From NCBI RefSeq assembly GCF_949987535.1, contig NC_080067.1:65472128-65536127 (forward strand): a DNA stretch of 64,000 nucleotides, in the 5' to 3' direction. The stretch comes from Balaenoptera acutorostrata. Lineage: Eukaryota; Chordata; Mammalia; Artiodactyla; Balaenopteridae. Below, piece after piece: positions 1 to 11,180 of the stretch. Numbering within the stretch: position 1 is the first letter of the stretch; each line of letters starts with the position of its first letter. The translations under genes were made by a program, and so were the position numbers. The notes beneath the pieces are model-generated. The model searched no databases, was not told the DNA's origin, and was given only the letters and a program-made list of their open reading frames with translations.

Positions 1-279
1 ATTCTGTCCTGAAAAAGCACTTAAACATAGTCAAGACAAAGTTTATCAGCAGCATGGGACTTGACTATAAACCATCAGCCTAGAGATAGACTAAAGAAAG
101 TCAAGAGCATGTGCCAGCTCGTATCAGGAGAAACATACACATAGTCAAAAGATTTCTGTCGGCATGTTATGCTTCCGGTTGTTTATTCAAAAACATATCT
201 TGGACACTAATCATGCGTTATCCAGACCTGGGCCAGCTCTGGGGATGCAAAGCTGAGGGGCATTGTTCACTGTGGTTAT

Positions 280-555
280 TTTCAGTTTCAGCTATCAGGT
301 TGGGAATTAGAGAGACATGGGTTTGAATCCCCATTTAGCAGCTTAAGTGACCACTGCTTACCAGCTGAGTGACGTTGTGCTAGCTGATCAATCTTGCTGA
401 ACATCAGTTTTTACACTGGTAACTTGGATAAAAACAAAGTGTCTGTTTTGTTGACAAAAGAATGAACTGAGAACATGAATTAAAGGGCCTGGGCCAGGAA
501 CCTATTAGGTCCTCAGAAAATGATGATAGTGGTTGTTGTTAGTAATGATGAGATG
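280..555 (+). repeat. MIR SINE remnant
   Basis: The stretch follows the MIR order: a tRNA-like part with 'gggtttgaatcccc', a core around 'ccagctgagtgacgttgtgc', then a 3' part. It is strongly diverged. MIR is an ancient mammalian SINE, so this copy predates cetaceans. Confidence 0.6.
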
Positions 556-2600
556 CAGGCTTCATCTCTGAGGCATGCTCATCATAGCAGCAGGGAAGAT
601 GTCTATGATTAAAGTCCTGAATAAAAGTATGTGCTCACAGCGCTTCAGTATTAGGAAGGTATGAGCGCTGAAGCCCATGTGAAGAGGACACAATCAGGCG
701 AGGCTTCAAAGAGAAATACTGGAGACTCATCTTGAAACTGGGGTAGAAATTCTCCAAGAGGAAAGGGAGGGAGGGCGGTCCAGGCAGAGGAGGAAGCACA
801 AGGTGGGCACAAAGTCTGAGACTTGGACAGGGATGTCATCCCGTGTCTTGAGCATAGCACTGTCACGTGGTTAAGAATGGTGGGAGAGGAGGCGGAAAGG
901 CCGTGCTGTCCACCCAAATGCCACTGGTCTCGGTGTCTTGAGCAAGAGGCAGACAATGAAGTTGTGCTGGATGCCCTCCATCTGTCCCTCCAGATTCACC
1001 CTGCGCTCACCTCCGTCTGCTCACGACCTAGGGACTGACTGGCTGTGGACCACATCCATGGGCTCCCTTGCCCTCCAGCTTCCAGTAGGCTTTGGCCAAG
1101 GGACACAGGGAAGAAATCAAAAGGAAGAAGACTAAGGCTGGGGTATGTATTCCCCTGATGGAAGATCCCAGCCCCTGTCGGGTAACTTTTTCACACAGCT
1201 CTCTCTCCCTGGGATCAGTGAGCCCTCCCTCTCTCGGGGTGAAAGCACCAAGGTATGGGACCATCTCTTATTGTTTACGAACAGTCCTTTCATTACCTTC
1301 CCCTCAGTTATCCAAGTTGAGGTACCAAATGTTTCCTGCCAGGCCCTGAACTGATAAATAACTTAAATAAGTAATACAATCAATGTGTTTGTGGGGGGAG
1401 GCTAGGGTAGAGATGTCATGGCACTAACGTCAGAAGACATGACGTTCCAGAACATACGATCTGTGTAAAGAACAATGGCTGGTCTGTGTCGTTGTGGCTG
1501 CTAGTCTGGAACCACATGGAGACATGGATAGCTTCTTGGAGAGTGTCCTCAGCCTTGACTGCAAGCGAGACACTCATGACATAATTGAAGGGCGACACCG
1601 TCAGATGATGTTCTCCATCTCCATGGGTGGACTGACTTCAAGAGGAAGGCCTTGAAATAAACTGTCTCATGTCAAGATTGTTCTTATTAGGATAGCTGTG
1701 GAGATCAGAAGTGGGAGTGGTTGTGTGTGACCAATGCGGCAGACGTATGAACAAAGCCCCCTTTTTTGGCCTGCTTTTCCTTTGTAAGGAATCAACAGAG
1801 TTTCTATTCCCCACCCCTGCCCCTCACCTTTTATTCTCTCTCCTCTCCCTCCTGCCTATCCTGTGCTCTGAGAAAGATGGGAGGCAACCTGGAGATGGGG
1901 GGAGTTTGAATTTTGAAACTCAGCTTTAGTTATGTCATGAAAGCATATGTTTCTTATTGCAAGAATTGTAGACAGCAGTGAGGAGGAGGGAGAGATGGGG
2001 TGAGAACGTGAGGGGAGAGAGGACTAAGTGACTTCCACTGAGCAGTAATTACAGTGGAGGATAGAAGACCATTCTCAGACCTCTGAGGCAGAGCTGGAAG
2101 CATTTCCTTCAACAATCATTGAGTACTGAGGGCTATGTGTGCAGGTCACTGCCGGGCTTGGGGAAAGACAAAGTGGAGTGGAGTGGAGGTAGTGTGGGAA
2201 GAGGGCTGAGACCTGTACCCGCATATGTAAGCAGATGAAGGAACTGGGGTGGGGTTTAGAAGACAAAGAGATGAGATCAGGTTGTGGGAACTGGATCCTT
2301 GAGACAGTTTTTGAATCTTGAAAGCTGGGCAGATATATGGAAGTTGCAGGGAATTTCTGGGCCCTTCTTCCCCATCCTTGTCACCTCCCTTGCCCTGCCC
2401 CCTCAAAGCACTGAATCCGCTTCAATGTATGTAGAGAACAATTTCAAATATTTGATGAATTATTACATAGATAAAATTTACCCAGGATATGCTTCAGGGT
2501 GTATATGGGCTAGGACAAATCATATTTTGCATAGGCTATCTTCATCACCTGAATCACACCAGCAGTAAATATTTGCTTCTAATTACAGAATACACAAATA
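556..2600. other. Repeat-poor stretch without a gene
   Basis: No exon, CHR SINE or L1 is recognisable. Bases 640-850 resemble a degraded ancient repeat ('aggcagaggaggaagcacaagg') that I cannot assign. There is a perfect 7-bp inverted repeat of CRE-like half-sites at 1426-1446. Open frames are short and lack any familiar protein pattern. Bases 2400-2600 may already belong to the old L1-like sequence that resumes at 2932. Confidence 0.5.
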
Positions 2601-2601
2601 C

Positions 2602-2922
2602 ATTTTTAAAAACTTTATTTATTTTATTTTATTTTTTGGCTGCGTTGGGTCTTCGTTGCTGCACGTGGGCTTTCTCTAGTTGCGGCAAGCAGGGGCTACT
2701 CTTCCTTGAGGTGCGCAGGCTTCTCATTGCAGTGGCATCTCTTGTTGCGGAGCAGGGGCTCTAGGCGTGTGGGCTTCAGTAGTTGTGCTGCGTAGGCTCA
2801 GTAGTTGTGGCACACGGGCTTAGTTGCTCCACGGCATGTGGGATCTTCCCGGACCAGGGCTCGAACCCGTGTCCCCTGCATTGGTAGGTGGATTCTTAAC
2901 CACTGTGCCACCAGGGAAGCCC
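2602..2922 (-). repeat. CHR-type tRNA-Glu SINE, long form
   Basis: Read on the minus strand, the copy has the head GCTTCCCTGGTGGCACAGTGG, the B-box region, two CAGTAGTTGTGG-type units and a tail of A and AAAT repeats. It is flanked by the duplication CACAAATAC at 2593-2601 and 2923-2931, so both ends are exact. It interrupts old L1-like sequence. Confidence 0.95.
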
Positions 2923-2931
2923 CACAAATAC

Positions 2932-3930
2932 TTTTTGATCATAAAAAAGTCCAAGCGTTACAGAAGTTCCCTTTGAAATCACTACCCACAAACCCATATT
3001 TACTTCTAGAAATATATTGTTCTGTGTGTGGGTCTGCGGTTACATAATGGTATCATACTGTGCTTTCATTCTACACCTTGCATTTATCACTCAATATATC
3101 TTGGAGCTTATTGTGAGTTGCTTCACAGAGATCCACCCTCATTCTTTTTTAATCCTGCCTAGCATTTGTTTGTTTCTTTTTAAAAAAATAAATTTATTTA
3201 TTTATTTATTTGGCTGTGTTGGGTCTTCGTTGCTGTGCGCGGGCTTTCATTAGTTGTGGTGAGTGGGCGTTACTCTTCCTTGCGGTGCGCAGTCTTCTCA
3301 TTGTCGTGGCTTCTCTTGTTGCGGAGCAGGGGCTCTAGGCGTGTGGGCTTCAGTAGTTGTGGTGCGTAGGCTCAATAGTTGTTGTGCATGTGCTAGTTGC
3401 TCCGCGACATGTGGGATCTTCCTGGGCCAGGGCTCGAACCTGTGTCCCCTGCATTGGCAGGTGGATTCTTAACCACTGCGCCACCAGGGAAGCCCTGTTT
3501 GTTTCTAAATATAGTTTTGGAAACACTTTTCATAACTCTTTTTGTAAACTTTCCTTATGGCAAAAAATCACCCAGAAATATTCAGGGCCCTCCCCAAGAG
3601 AGTCTATTTCCATAGTAGGACTGGGAAGGGGGTTGAAGAAATTATTTTCAATCAATATCCCAGGTGATTTTATTACTCAGCAAGTCTGGAAACACTATCA
3701 TGTTTTATTTAACCATTTCCCTATCAAAGGATGTTTAAGTAACTTGAATTTTTTATATTACAAACAATGCTTCAATGCATATCCTTGTACATTCTTCCTA
3801 GTGAGGTTGATACTGAGAAATGGAATTGATGGGTTATGCAGTGTGTGCATATTAATATTAGATTCTGCCATATTGCCTCATAATGTGCTGTAGCGATGTA
3901 CGGTCCCATCACTGTCTCAGTATTATTCTT
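2932..3930 (-). repeat. Old L1 (L1ME/L1MC-like) remnant, antisense
   Basis: The plus strand reads like the complement of an old L1 3' region, for example 'gagaaatggaattgatgggttatgcagtgtgtgcat' split over 3818-3853. It is divided by the SINE at 3178-3495. No reading frame survives. The subfamily is uncertain. Confidence 0.6.
3178..3495 (-). repeat. CHR-type SINE, long form
   Basis: The copy runs from an A-rich tail (plus-strand T/ATTT repeats) to the head GCTTCCCTGGTGG. The 11-bp duplication TGTTTGTTTCT at 3167-3177 and 3496-3506 bounds it. It carries two degraded CAGTAGTTGTGG units. Open frames across it are shadows of the repeat. Confidence 0.95.
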
Positions 3931-3989
3931 CTTGTACGAAAAAGATGAATTACATCTAACCTGTCATCATGTCTTAACATCAAGTTTTA

Positions 3990-4365
3990 CCGGAGCCCAT
4001 CTCATAACCTGCCTCTCTCAATCTGTTCTTTAATATTCTAGTAAAGGGAATCAAAGCTCACCCAGATACACAAGCCAGAAATCTCATTCCTCTCACTTCT
4101 ACTCACCGAGTCACAAAGCTTATCAATTTTATCTCTTTAATATATGTAGACTCCTGCATATCTACCATTACTACCTAATTCAATTCTGTCTTCTTTTTTT
4201 TTTTTTTTTCTTTTTCTTTTCTGTCTTAGACAATTTAATAGACCCCTCATGGATCTCCCGGCTCTTCCTTCCACTCCCGCCCTAAAATTTATACATGTTC
4301 ACTCTATCAGCTTACTGATTACAACTCTTCAATGCTTACCAGTTGGCATGAAAACCAACTTTAGA
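3990..4365 (+). repeat. Possible L2 remnant
   Basis: Pyrimidine-rich sequence such as 'acctgcctctctcaatctgttc' and 'ctccactcccgccc' resembles the interior of L2, with a T-run at 4193-4210. The similarity is loose, so the call is weak. No gene is seen. Confidence 0.3.
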
Positions 4366-4567
4366 CTTAAGAATTTGCAAAGATTATGAAATCAACCACT
4401 TTTTGCCCATTTCTATCCTGCTTAATAGAAATATTAGCTATGAAGGAATTGTTTGAAGGACATGCAGTCTATCCAAAAAACCATAAGCAATACTTCGCTG
4501 ATACTATTGTGGTTCCTTATAGAATTACTTCCTATGAGTTATTGTTTGCTCTGTGTATCTTTCTTTT

Positions 4568-5212
4568 ATTTATTTATTTTTATTTTTTGGCTGCGTTGGG
4601 TGTTCATTGCTGCCCACAGGCTTTCTCTAGTTGCGGTGAGCGGGGGCTACTCCTCGTTGCGGTGCACGGGCTTCTCATTGCAGTGGCTTCTCTTGTTGCG
4701 GAGCACGGGCTCTAGGCATGCAGGCTTCAGTAGTTGTGGCACGTGGGCTCGGTAGTTGTGGCTCGTGGGCTCTAGAGCGCAGGCTCAGTGGTTGTGGCGC
4801 TCAGGCATAGTTGCTCTGTGGCACGTGGGATCTTCCCGGACCAGGGATCGAACCCGTGTCCCCTGCATTGGCAGGCGGATTCTTTTTTTTTTTAATAAAT
4901 TTATTTATTTTATTTATTTTTGGCTGCGTTGGGTCTTTGTTGCTGTGCGTGGGCTTTCTCTAGCTGTGGCGAGCAAGGCCTACTCTTCGTTGTGGGGCGC
5001 AGGCTTCTCATTGTGGTGACTTCTCTTGTTGCAGAGCATGGGCTCTAGGCTCAGTAGTTGTGGTTCGTGGGCTCTAGAGCACAGGCTCAGTAGTTGTGGC
5101 ACAGGGGCTTAGTTGCTCTGCGGCATGTGAGATCTTCACAGACCAGGGCTCGAACCCGTGTCCCCTGCATTGGCAGGCAGATTCTTAACCACTGTGCCAC
5201 CAGGGAAGTTCT
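4568..5212 (-). repeat. Head-to-tail dimer of CHR-type SINEs
   Basis: Two long-form copies lie in the same orientation inside one 16-bp duplication, TGTGTATCTTTCTTTT (4552-4567 and 5213-5228). The unit at 4568-4882 lacks its first ~30 bases and stops at 'ggcggattct'. The unit at 4883-5212 is complete and its A-tail abuts that break. The first carries three CAGTAGTTGTGG-type units, the second two. Having only one head and one outer duplication implies the second unit was added inside the first. Confidence 0.9.
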
Positions 5213-5294
5213 TGTGTATCTTTCTTTTAAGAAGCACTGCAAAAAATTATCTATATACCCCCCAAATCTAGAACAATGCTTTATTTACACAAAT

Positions 5295-5423
5295 ATTGTC
5301 ATATATATGTGTTATATATTTATATATATGTATTATATGTTACATATATGTGTTATATGTTTTTATGTTTATATATATATATCTATCACATAAAACACAC
5401 TCACACACACACACACACACACC
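5295..5423. repeat. AT-rich and (CA)n compound microsatellite
   Basis: Interrupted TA/TATG repeats run into a (CA)n tract near 5398-5422. Length is likely to vary between individuals. Confidence 0.9.
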
Positions 5424-5459
5424 AAATTAAAACTGATAGGAAAAATCCAAATTTAATCA

Positions 5460-5880
5460 TCTACCCCAGGATGTCTTTTCTGGTTATTTTTATCTACTAT
5501 ACAGACCTACTTACTCTTCCCTGCATGCGCCGAGCTTTGTTATGCCTCTGTGCGGTATTCTCTGCCTGGACTCCTTCCCCCACCCACCCTTGTTAAGCTG
5601 AGGAACTCTAACTCAGCCTGAAGACCAACTCAAAGTCACTCCCTTCCGGTAAGCTGAGATACTCCTTCCTGTGCTCCCATAGCGCGTTATATATCAGTCT
5701 TAGCATTTCTCACCCTGCTTTGCAATTATTTGTTTTCGAGCCTATCCCTCCTCTAGATAGTGTGCTTCTATAGGGCAAGGTAGATGTCTCCTTCATCTTT
5801 ATATCCCTCACATTGCCTAACAGAAACATTGAAGCTCACAGGGCAGTTGTCTAATAAGTATTTAGTGAACAACGGAATCT
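5460..5880 (+). repeat. L2 LINE 3' remnant
   Basis: The layout matches an L2 3' end: a pyrimidine-rich block, then 'tagatagtgtgcttctatagggcaaggtagatgtct' (split 5752-5788), then a 'cacattgcctaacagaa' and 'aagtatttagtgaa' ending. It is diverged and non-coding. Confidence 0.6.
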
Positions 5881-6290
5881 GTAGCCCTAGACCTTTTTGG
5901 TATGAGCAGAGGCAACTTCTTTGAGCCTTCCTTCTATTCATTGCAGCAACCTGGAGCCCCTGAAATGGCCATGATTGCCCAAACTGTCCTAACTTCTATG
6001 GACAGCTATGATTGCAAAAAAGAGAAGTCCTGAACTGTGAAGAACATTTCACCCCAGTCCCTGGTACAGAACACACATGGCTGGAGGTGGGTGGCCAGAG
6101 GACACAGCCTGCCCTGAGGTTATCCTTCTGTCTAATGGCCTGGGTTGTGGGGTAAGAACAGAGGCTGGACTGGGGAAGTCTGACTATGCTGTATCCTTTT
6201 TTCTTGTGACAGCACCACCTCTTCCTAGGAAGGTCTCTAAAACCTTGGATAACAGGTTATACCACAAAAGGACAGTTGGCTGAGTTTGTG
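5881..6290. other. No feature recognised
   Basis: About 400 bases without a recognisable gene, RNA or repeat. Confidence 0.5.
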
Positions 6291-6293
6291 GGG

Positions 6294-6480
6294 GTTTTTT
6301 TAATTGAAATATAGTTGATTTACAATATTATATTCATTTCAGGTATACAATATAGTGGTTCAATATATTTACAGATTATACTCCATTTAAAGTTATTATA
6401 AAATATTGGCTATATTTCCTGCACTATACAGTACATCCTTGTAGCTTATTGATTTTATACATAGTAGTTTGTACCTCACT
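6294..6480 (-). repeat. L1 3' end fragment, antisense
   Basis: The text 'attgaaatatagttgattta', followed by 'ctatacagtacatccttgta' and 'tatacatagtagtttgtacc', is the complement of an L1 3' UTR common in artiodactyls and cetaceans. It is 5'-truncated and carries no coding sequence. Confidence 0.8.
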
Positions 6481-6756
6481 GAGTTTGTTTTGAATACATC
6501 AGAAACCTATGTATTAAATTCTAATAAAATACACATTTTTTTAGAATCAAAGAAGTCGGCAAATATTTTCCATTATAAGGTGAAGTTGTGTCCTCTGACA
6601 AGTCAGATAACATGGTTTTTGTCCTGTGTATGAGATAAATATGGGAATGTATATTTTGAAAAAGGAAGCCAATTTTAAAAAATAGAAAGTAAACCAAGGA
6701 CACATCACAACCGGTAATATAGAATGAGGAACAATTGGGTATAGAAAGAAGGAAAT

Positions 6757-7144
6757 TGGACTTCCCTGGTGGTGCAGTGGTTAAGAATCTGCCTGCCAAT
6801 GCAGGGGACACAGGTTCGAGCCCTAGTCAGGGAAGATCCCACATGCCACGGAGCAACTAAGCCCGTGTGCCACAACTACTGAGCCTGTGCTCTAGAGCCC
6901 GTGAGCCACAACTACTGAGCCCGTGTGCCACAACTACTGAAGCCAACACGCCTAGAGCCTGTGCTCTGCAACGAGAGAAGCCACCGCAATGAGAAGCCCG
7001 CGCACCCCAATGAAGAGTAGCCCCCGCTCGCCTCAACCAGAGAAAAACCCGCGCACAGCAACAAAGACCCAATGCAGCCAAAAATAAATAAATTTATTTT
7101 TTAAAAAATGTAATGAATGTAGTTATAAATACATTAAAAAAAAA
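6757..7144 (+). repeat. CHR-type SINE with extended tail
   Basis: The head GACTTCCCTGGTGGTGCAGTGG starts just after the duplication AGAAAGAAGGAAAT (6743-6756), which recurs at 7145-7158. Three CAGTAGTTGTGG-type units are present (read as CCACAACTACTG). After the usual AAATAAATAAA tail there are about 45 extra bases, 'tgtaatgaatgtagttata' and a second A-run, still inside the duplication. Confidence 0.95.
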
Positions 7145-7237
7145 AGAAAGAAGGAAATCTTTATGAGGGCTTAATAGATATCCCATGGGTATGATAAAAG
7201 CATAATGAAACCAGCAGTTTTGACTGGGCACTGTGCA

Positions 7238-7257
7238 GGGGAGGGGTGGGGGCAGGG
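7238..7257 (+). other. G-quadruplex motif
   Basis: Four G-runs (4, 4, 5 and 3 bases) are separated by loops of 1, 1 and 2 bases. This fits the canonical intramolecular quadruplex pattern with very short loops. It lies in non-repeat sequence; no promoter is seen nearby. Confidence 0.8.
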
Positions 7258-7359
7258 AGGATGGCACCTGCTGACTGCAAAGGCCTTAGCCTTGACTTTG
7301 GGTTAAGGCTTCCCAGGAGACCTTAATTAACCACCAAGGAGTTTCATTCAAGAATTTTC

Positions 7360-7520
7360 AGGGGACCTCCCTGGTGGTGGAGTGGTTAAGACTCTCTCTC
7401 CCAATGCAGGGGGCCCGGGTTCAATCCCTGGTCGGGAAACTAGATCCCACATGCATACCGCAAATAAGACCAGGCGCAACAAAATAAATAAGTAAATAAA
7501 TATTAAAAAAAATTTTTTTT
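7360..7520 (+). repeat. tRNA-derived SINE, CHRL-like form
   Basis: The head ACCTCCCTGGTGGTGGAGTGG, the 'CCCAATGCAGGGGGCCCGGG' block and 'GGTTCAATCCCTGGTCGGG' mark a different CHR relative, lacking the CAGTAGTTGTGG units. An imperfect duplication TCAAGAATTTTC / TCAAGTATTTTC lies at 7348-7359 and 7521-7532. Confidence 0.85.
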
Positions 7521-7553
7521 TCAAGTATTTTCTAGCTTTCCTTGATGATTTTT

Positions 7554-7686
7554 TTTTTTTGGCCGCACCCTATGGCTTGTGGCCGTACTCTGGCTTGTGG
7601 GTCCAGTTTCTGGAGCAGGGATTGAACCTGGGCCCTCGGCAGTGAGAGGGTGGAGTCCTAACCACTGGACCGCCAGGGAATTCCCT
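7554..7686 (-). repeat. Short CHR-1-like SINE
   Basis: On the minus strand the head is GGGAATTCCCTGGCGGTCCA and the tail an A-run of about 12. It lies between two copies of a CCWTGATGATTTT-like target (7540-7553 and 7687-7700). Confidence 0.9.
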
Positions 7687-7700
7687 CCATGATGATTTTA

Positions 7701-8055
7701 TTTTATTTTATTATTATTATTATTTTTAACAAATTTATTTATTTTATTTATTTATTTTTGGCTGCATTGGGTCTTCGTTGCTGTGCACGGGCTTTCTCTA
7801 GTTGTGACGAGCGGGGGCTACTCTTGCTGCAGTGCGTGGGCTTCTCATTGCAGTGGCTTCTCTTGTTGCAGAGCACGGGCTCTAGGCGTGTGGGCTCAGT
7901 AGTTGTGGCCCTTGGGCTCTAGAGCACAGGCTCAGTAGTCGTGGCGCACAGGCTTAGTTGCTCTGCGGCATGTGGGATCTTCCCGGACCAGGGCTCGAAC
8001 CCGTGTCCCCTGCATTGGCAGGCAGATTCTTAACCACTGTGCCACCGGGGAAGCC
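7701..8055 (-). repeat. CHR-type SINE, long form
   Basis: Bounded by CCATGATGATTTTA at 7687-7700 and 8056-8069. The same word also flanks the preceding short SINE, so the two inserted at one target. It has two CAGTAGTTGTGG-type units and a long ATT/ATTT-rich tail. Confidence 0.95.
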
Positions 8056-8069
8056 CCATGATGATTTTA

Positions 8070-8556
8070 AATTTAGGGTTTTCCTCAATTTTTGAGCCTG
8101 AGTTTCTGTTTATGATTGAATTGGTGCCAAATTGTGTTAACTTTCATTGTACCCAGCTAACAAGAAAAGATCACATAAGAGACACATACCATGCAAAGGC
8201 TGAAGAGTTCCAGCCAGCTATGGAAGGATTCACAGAAAAGCAGGGAGAAATTGGGTCATCACCCAGCGCCCAGTGACCTGGTCGTGAGGACCCATGAGAA
8301 CCTGCGATAGCAGGTGCTCTCAAAGAGCCGTGATTCGGTTTCAGCAAAATGTCACCAGTGTCACATTATATTAGTGTTCATTTGAATTCTACTGCTTTTG
8401 TGATTTGGTTTTCATTTAAATTTATTTTTACTTTATTGTTGCTTAAGTTCTATGTATAGAAGGAGTTAATAGATACACAAATAATGATATTTAAATAACA
8501 TTGTAATAAAAATAATCCAAGTCAGCGCTGGATCCCCAAGAGTTTGGTGTTTTATT
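8070..8556. other. No feature recognised
   Basis: AT-rich sequence with no recognisable gene or repeat. Confidence 0.5.
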
Positions 8557-8570
8557 TTGTTTCTCCTTTG

Positions 8571-8880
8571 CTCTTTTTTTTTTTTTAATAAATTTATTGA
8601 TTGATTGATTGATTTTTGGGTGTGTTAGGTCTTTGTTTCTGTGTGAGGGCTTTCTCTAGTTGTGGCGAGCGGGGGCCACTCTTCATCGCGGTGCGCGGGC
8701 CTCTCACTGTTGTGGCCTCTCTTGTTGCGGAGCACAGGCTCCAGACGCGCAGGCTCAGTAGTTGTGGCTCACGGGCCCAGCTGCTCCGCGGCATGTGGGA
8801 TCCTCCCAGACCAGGGCTCGAACCTGTGTCCCCTGCACTGGCAGGCAGACTCCCAACCACTGCGCCACCAGGGAAGCCCC
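8571..8880 (-). repeat. CHR-type SINE, single-unit subfamily
   Basis: Flanked by the perfect 14-bp duplication TTGTTTCTCCTTTG (8557-8570 and 8881-8894). It carries one CAGTAGTTGTGG unit and the variant 'ctccagacgcgcaggctcag', which it shares with the copies at 22206, 33950, 57946 and 58420. Several CpGs are kept, suggesting a fairly young insertion. Confidence 0.95.
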
Positions 8881-9064
8881 TTGTTTCTCCTTTGAAAGCG
8901 GTTTGTACTTTGACTGAGAAACATTGATCTAAACTCTCTCTTGAAACAATTGGGCACTGGTGTAATTAGAACTCTGCTCTAAGGGCAGAAAGACTCTGGC
9001 TGCTAGACTCCTATGATGTCCACGTGAGAGGTGGGATCCTTGGCCATTTGACATGGGAGCTGAC

Positions 9065-9240
9065 GGTAATTGTCCAATATGGATAAAGAGCCTTACACAT
9101 TAAACCTCATTTAATCTTCACAACCACTACTGTCCTGATTTTACAGATGGAAATAAATAGGCTCAGAGAGGTTAAGGAAGTTAAGCATGGTCAGATCTAG
9201 AGGAGTGCTATAATCCAAACATGTATAGCTGTAAAACCAG
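9065..9240 (-). repeat. MIR SINE remnant
   Basis: The complement of the MIR core and 3' part is clear: 'aacctcatttaatcttcaca', then 'acagatggaaataaatagg', then 'cagagaggttaaggaag'. Confidence 0.75.
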
Positions 9241-9435
9241 TTCCACCTTTCCCATTTAAATTTTTATATTTTTGTTTTTATTCTTGTATCAAGGTTATAC
9301 GTGCCCATGGCTTATAGAATACAATGGTTTCATACGGTTTATAAGGAAAAGGAAAAGCAGTAGTTCTCTACCTGCTGGTCCCCCACTTCCCTCTCCCCAG
9401 AGGGAATCACTTTCATGTATCAGCTGCTGCATTTT

Positions 9436-9791
9436 TTTTTTTTTTTTTGGCTGCACTGGGTCTTCATTGCTGTGCATGGGCTTTCTCTAGTTGTGGCGAC
9501 CGGGGGCTACTCTTCGTTGCAGTGCACGGGCTTCTCATTGTGGTAGCTTCTCTTGTTGAGGAGCACGGGCTCTAGGTGTGCAGGCTTCAGTAGTTGTGGC
9601 ACGCAGGCTCAGTAGTTGTGGCACGTGGGGTCAGTAGTTGTGGCTCTCAGGCTCTAGAGCGCAGGCTCAGTAGTTGTGGTGCATGGGCTTAGTTGCTCCG
9701 CGGCATGTGGGATCTTCCTGGACCAGGGCTTGAACCCATGTCCCCTGCATTGGCAGGCGGATTCTCAACCACTGCGCCACCAGGGAAGCCC
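9436..9791 (-). repeat. CHR-type SINE with four internal units
   Basis: The 16-bp duplication TCAGCTGCTGCATTTT is perfect (9420-9435 and 9792-9807). Four CAGTAGTTGTGG units lie in tandem, the most seen in this window together with the copy at 41013. Confidence 0.95.
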
Positions 9792-9807
9792 TCAGCTGCT
9801 GCATTTT

Positions 9808-10400
9808 ATATTTACCTCCATGTTTCCATATAACATGCTTAAATTGCTAACTTCCTGCTTTTTCAGTTGTAGGTGCCAACTAATAACTTTCCACCCTAGA
9901 AGATGAGGTTAAGCTTCCTCTCCCCCTACCCCCACTCCACTCACTCACATACCACCCTTCACATCCCCCTCTCCTCCCAATTTAATTATGTTCTAATTTT
10001 TGTTTGGTCAGCACCAGGGTTTACATTACAATGACTATTCACAGCTGAGTCATTTTGTAAACCATGATACCGCTTTTTTTTTTTTTCCTGTACAAGTTTT
10101 GTTTTCCCTGATAATTATCTTACCTTCCCATTTGCTTTATTTTCTGCGTGTTTTGTTTTGTTTTCTTTTAATCAATTCAATCTTTGGTATTTGTCTTCCC
10201 TCGAGATGTGTAGACATCACATGTTCTACCAGTTCTATCTCTGCACAGATTCTTGCCAGGGGCGTTGTGATTCGCACCCATTGGGACTGGTTTCCCTCGT
10301 AGATTCACAGCATTTTCACCCTGCGGATTCCTGTCACCACTCCCCTGGGTGAAACGCTGCTTCCTGTATCCATGGCTTCCTCTCTCTGGTTTACTGACCA
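9808..10400. other. No gene; possible old repeat
   Basis: AT-rich sequence with a T-run at 10074-10086. It may be decayed transposon sequence, but I cannot assign it. Confidence 0.4.
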
Positions 10401-11180
10401 AACTCTCTAGCTTCCTGAGAAAAGTATGGAGGAGAGGTAACTGTTTTGAAAACTTGTAGTTCTGAAAATATCTTTTTTTCTACCATCATACGTGGTGAAG
10501 TTTTGGGTAGATATAAAATTCCACATTAATAATCATTTTCCTTTAGAATTTTGAGGGCTTTACTCCATTGCTTTCTAGTTTCCAGCGTTGCTATCAAGAA
10601 ATCTGAAGATCTTTTACTGTGACCTGTTTTTTTTTTTTTCTCTTTAGAATCTTGTAAGATCTTTCTTCGTCCCAATGGTATTCCATTTTTCTATAATTTG
10701 CTTTAGTGTGGGATTGTTTTCATCCTTTTTGCTGCATACTCAGTAAGTCCTTTTGAATCTGAAAACTCCTGTTCTCTCTACTAGGAAAAATATGAAAATT
10801 ATTTCATTGTAAGTTCCTACCTTCCATTTTATCTGTTCTTTCTGGAACTCCTATTCTTTGGATATTGTACCTCTATCTTTTCTTTCCTATTTTCTATTTC
10901 TTTTGTCTTTAGGTCTTTTTGCTTTATTTTCTGGAATAGTTTTATCTTCCAACCCTACTGTGTTTTTCATATTTTTGATTTCCAGTAATTCTTTTTTTGT
11001 TTTCTGAATGTTCATGAAAAAAAATTCTATCCTTGTTTCATAATTGCTATGCTTTATCTGATAGTATTGATTTTTCTTTTTTTTTAGTTTTCTTCTCAAT
11101 GTATAATCTTTGTTTGATTCAAATTCCTATTTTCCACCCTTTAGTTTTATACTATTTTAACGTTAGAGGCTTTTCTGAGC
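10400..11180 (-). repeat. Ancient transposon remnant, L1-like, unassigned
   Basis: T-rich text such as 'tctttctggaactcctattctttggatattgtacctct' (split 10838-10875) and 'ttttatcttccaaccctact' matches a widely dispersed old mammalian repeat, probably LINE-derived and antisense. The family is uncertain from memory. No coding frame remains. Confidence 0.45.

Noticed and set aside
3357..3893. 178-codon open frame on the plus strand
   Set aside because: It runs through a SINE, its target duplication and old L1 sequence. It is a chance frame in repeats.
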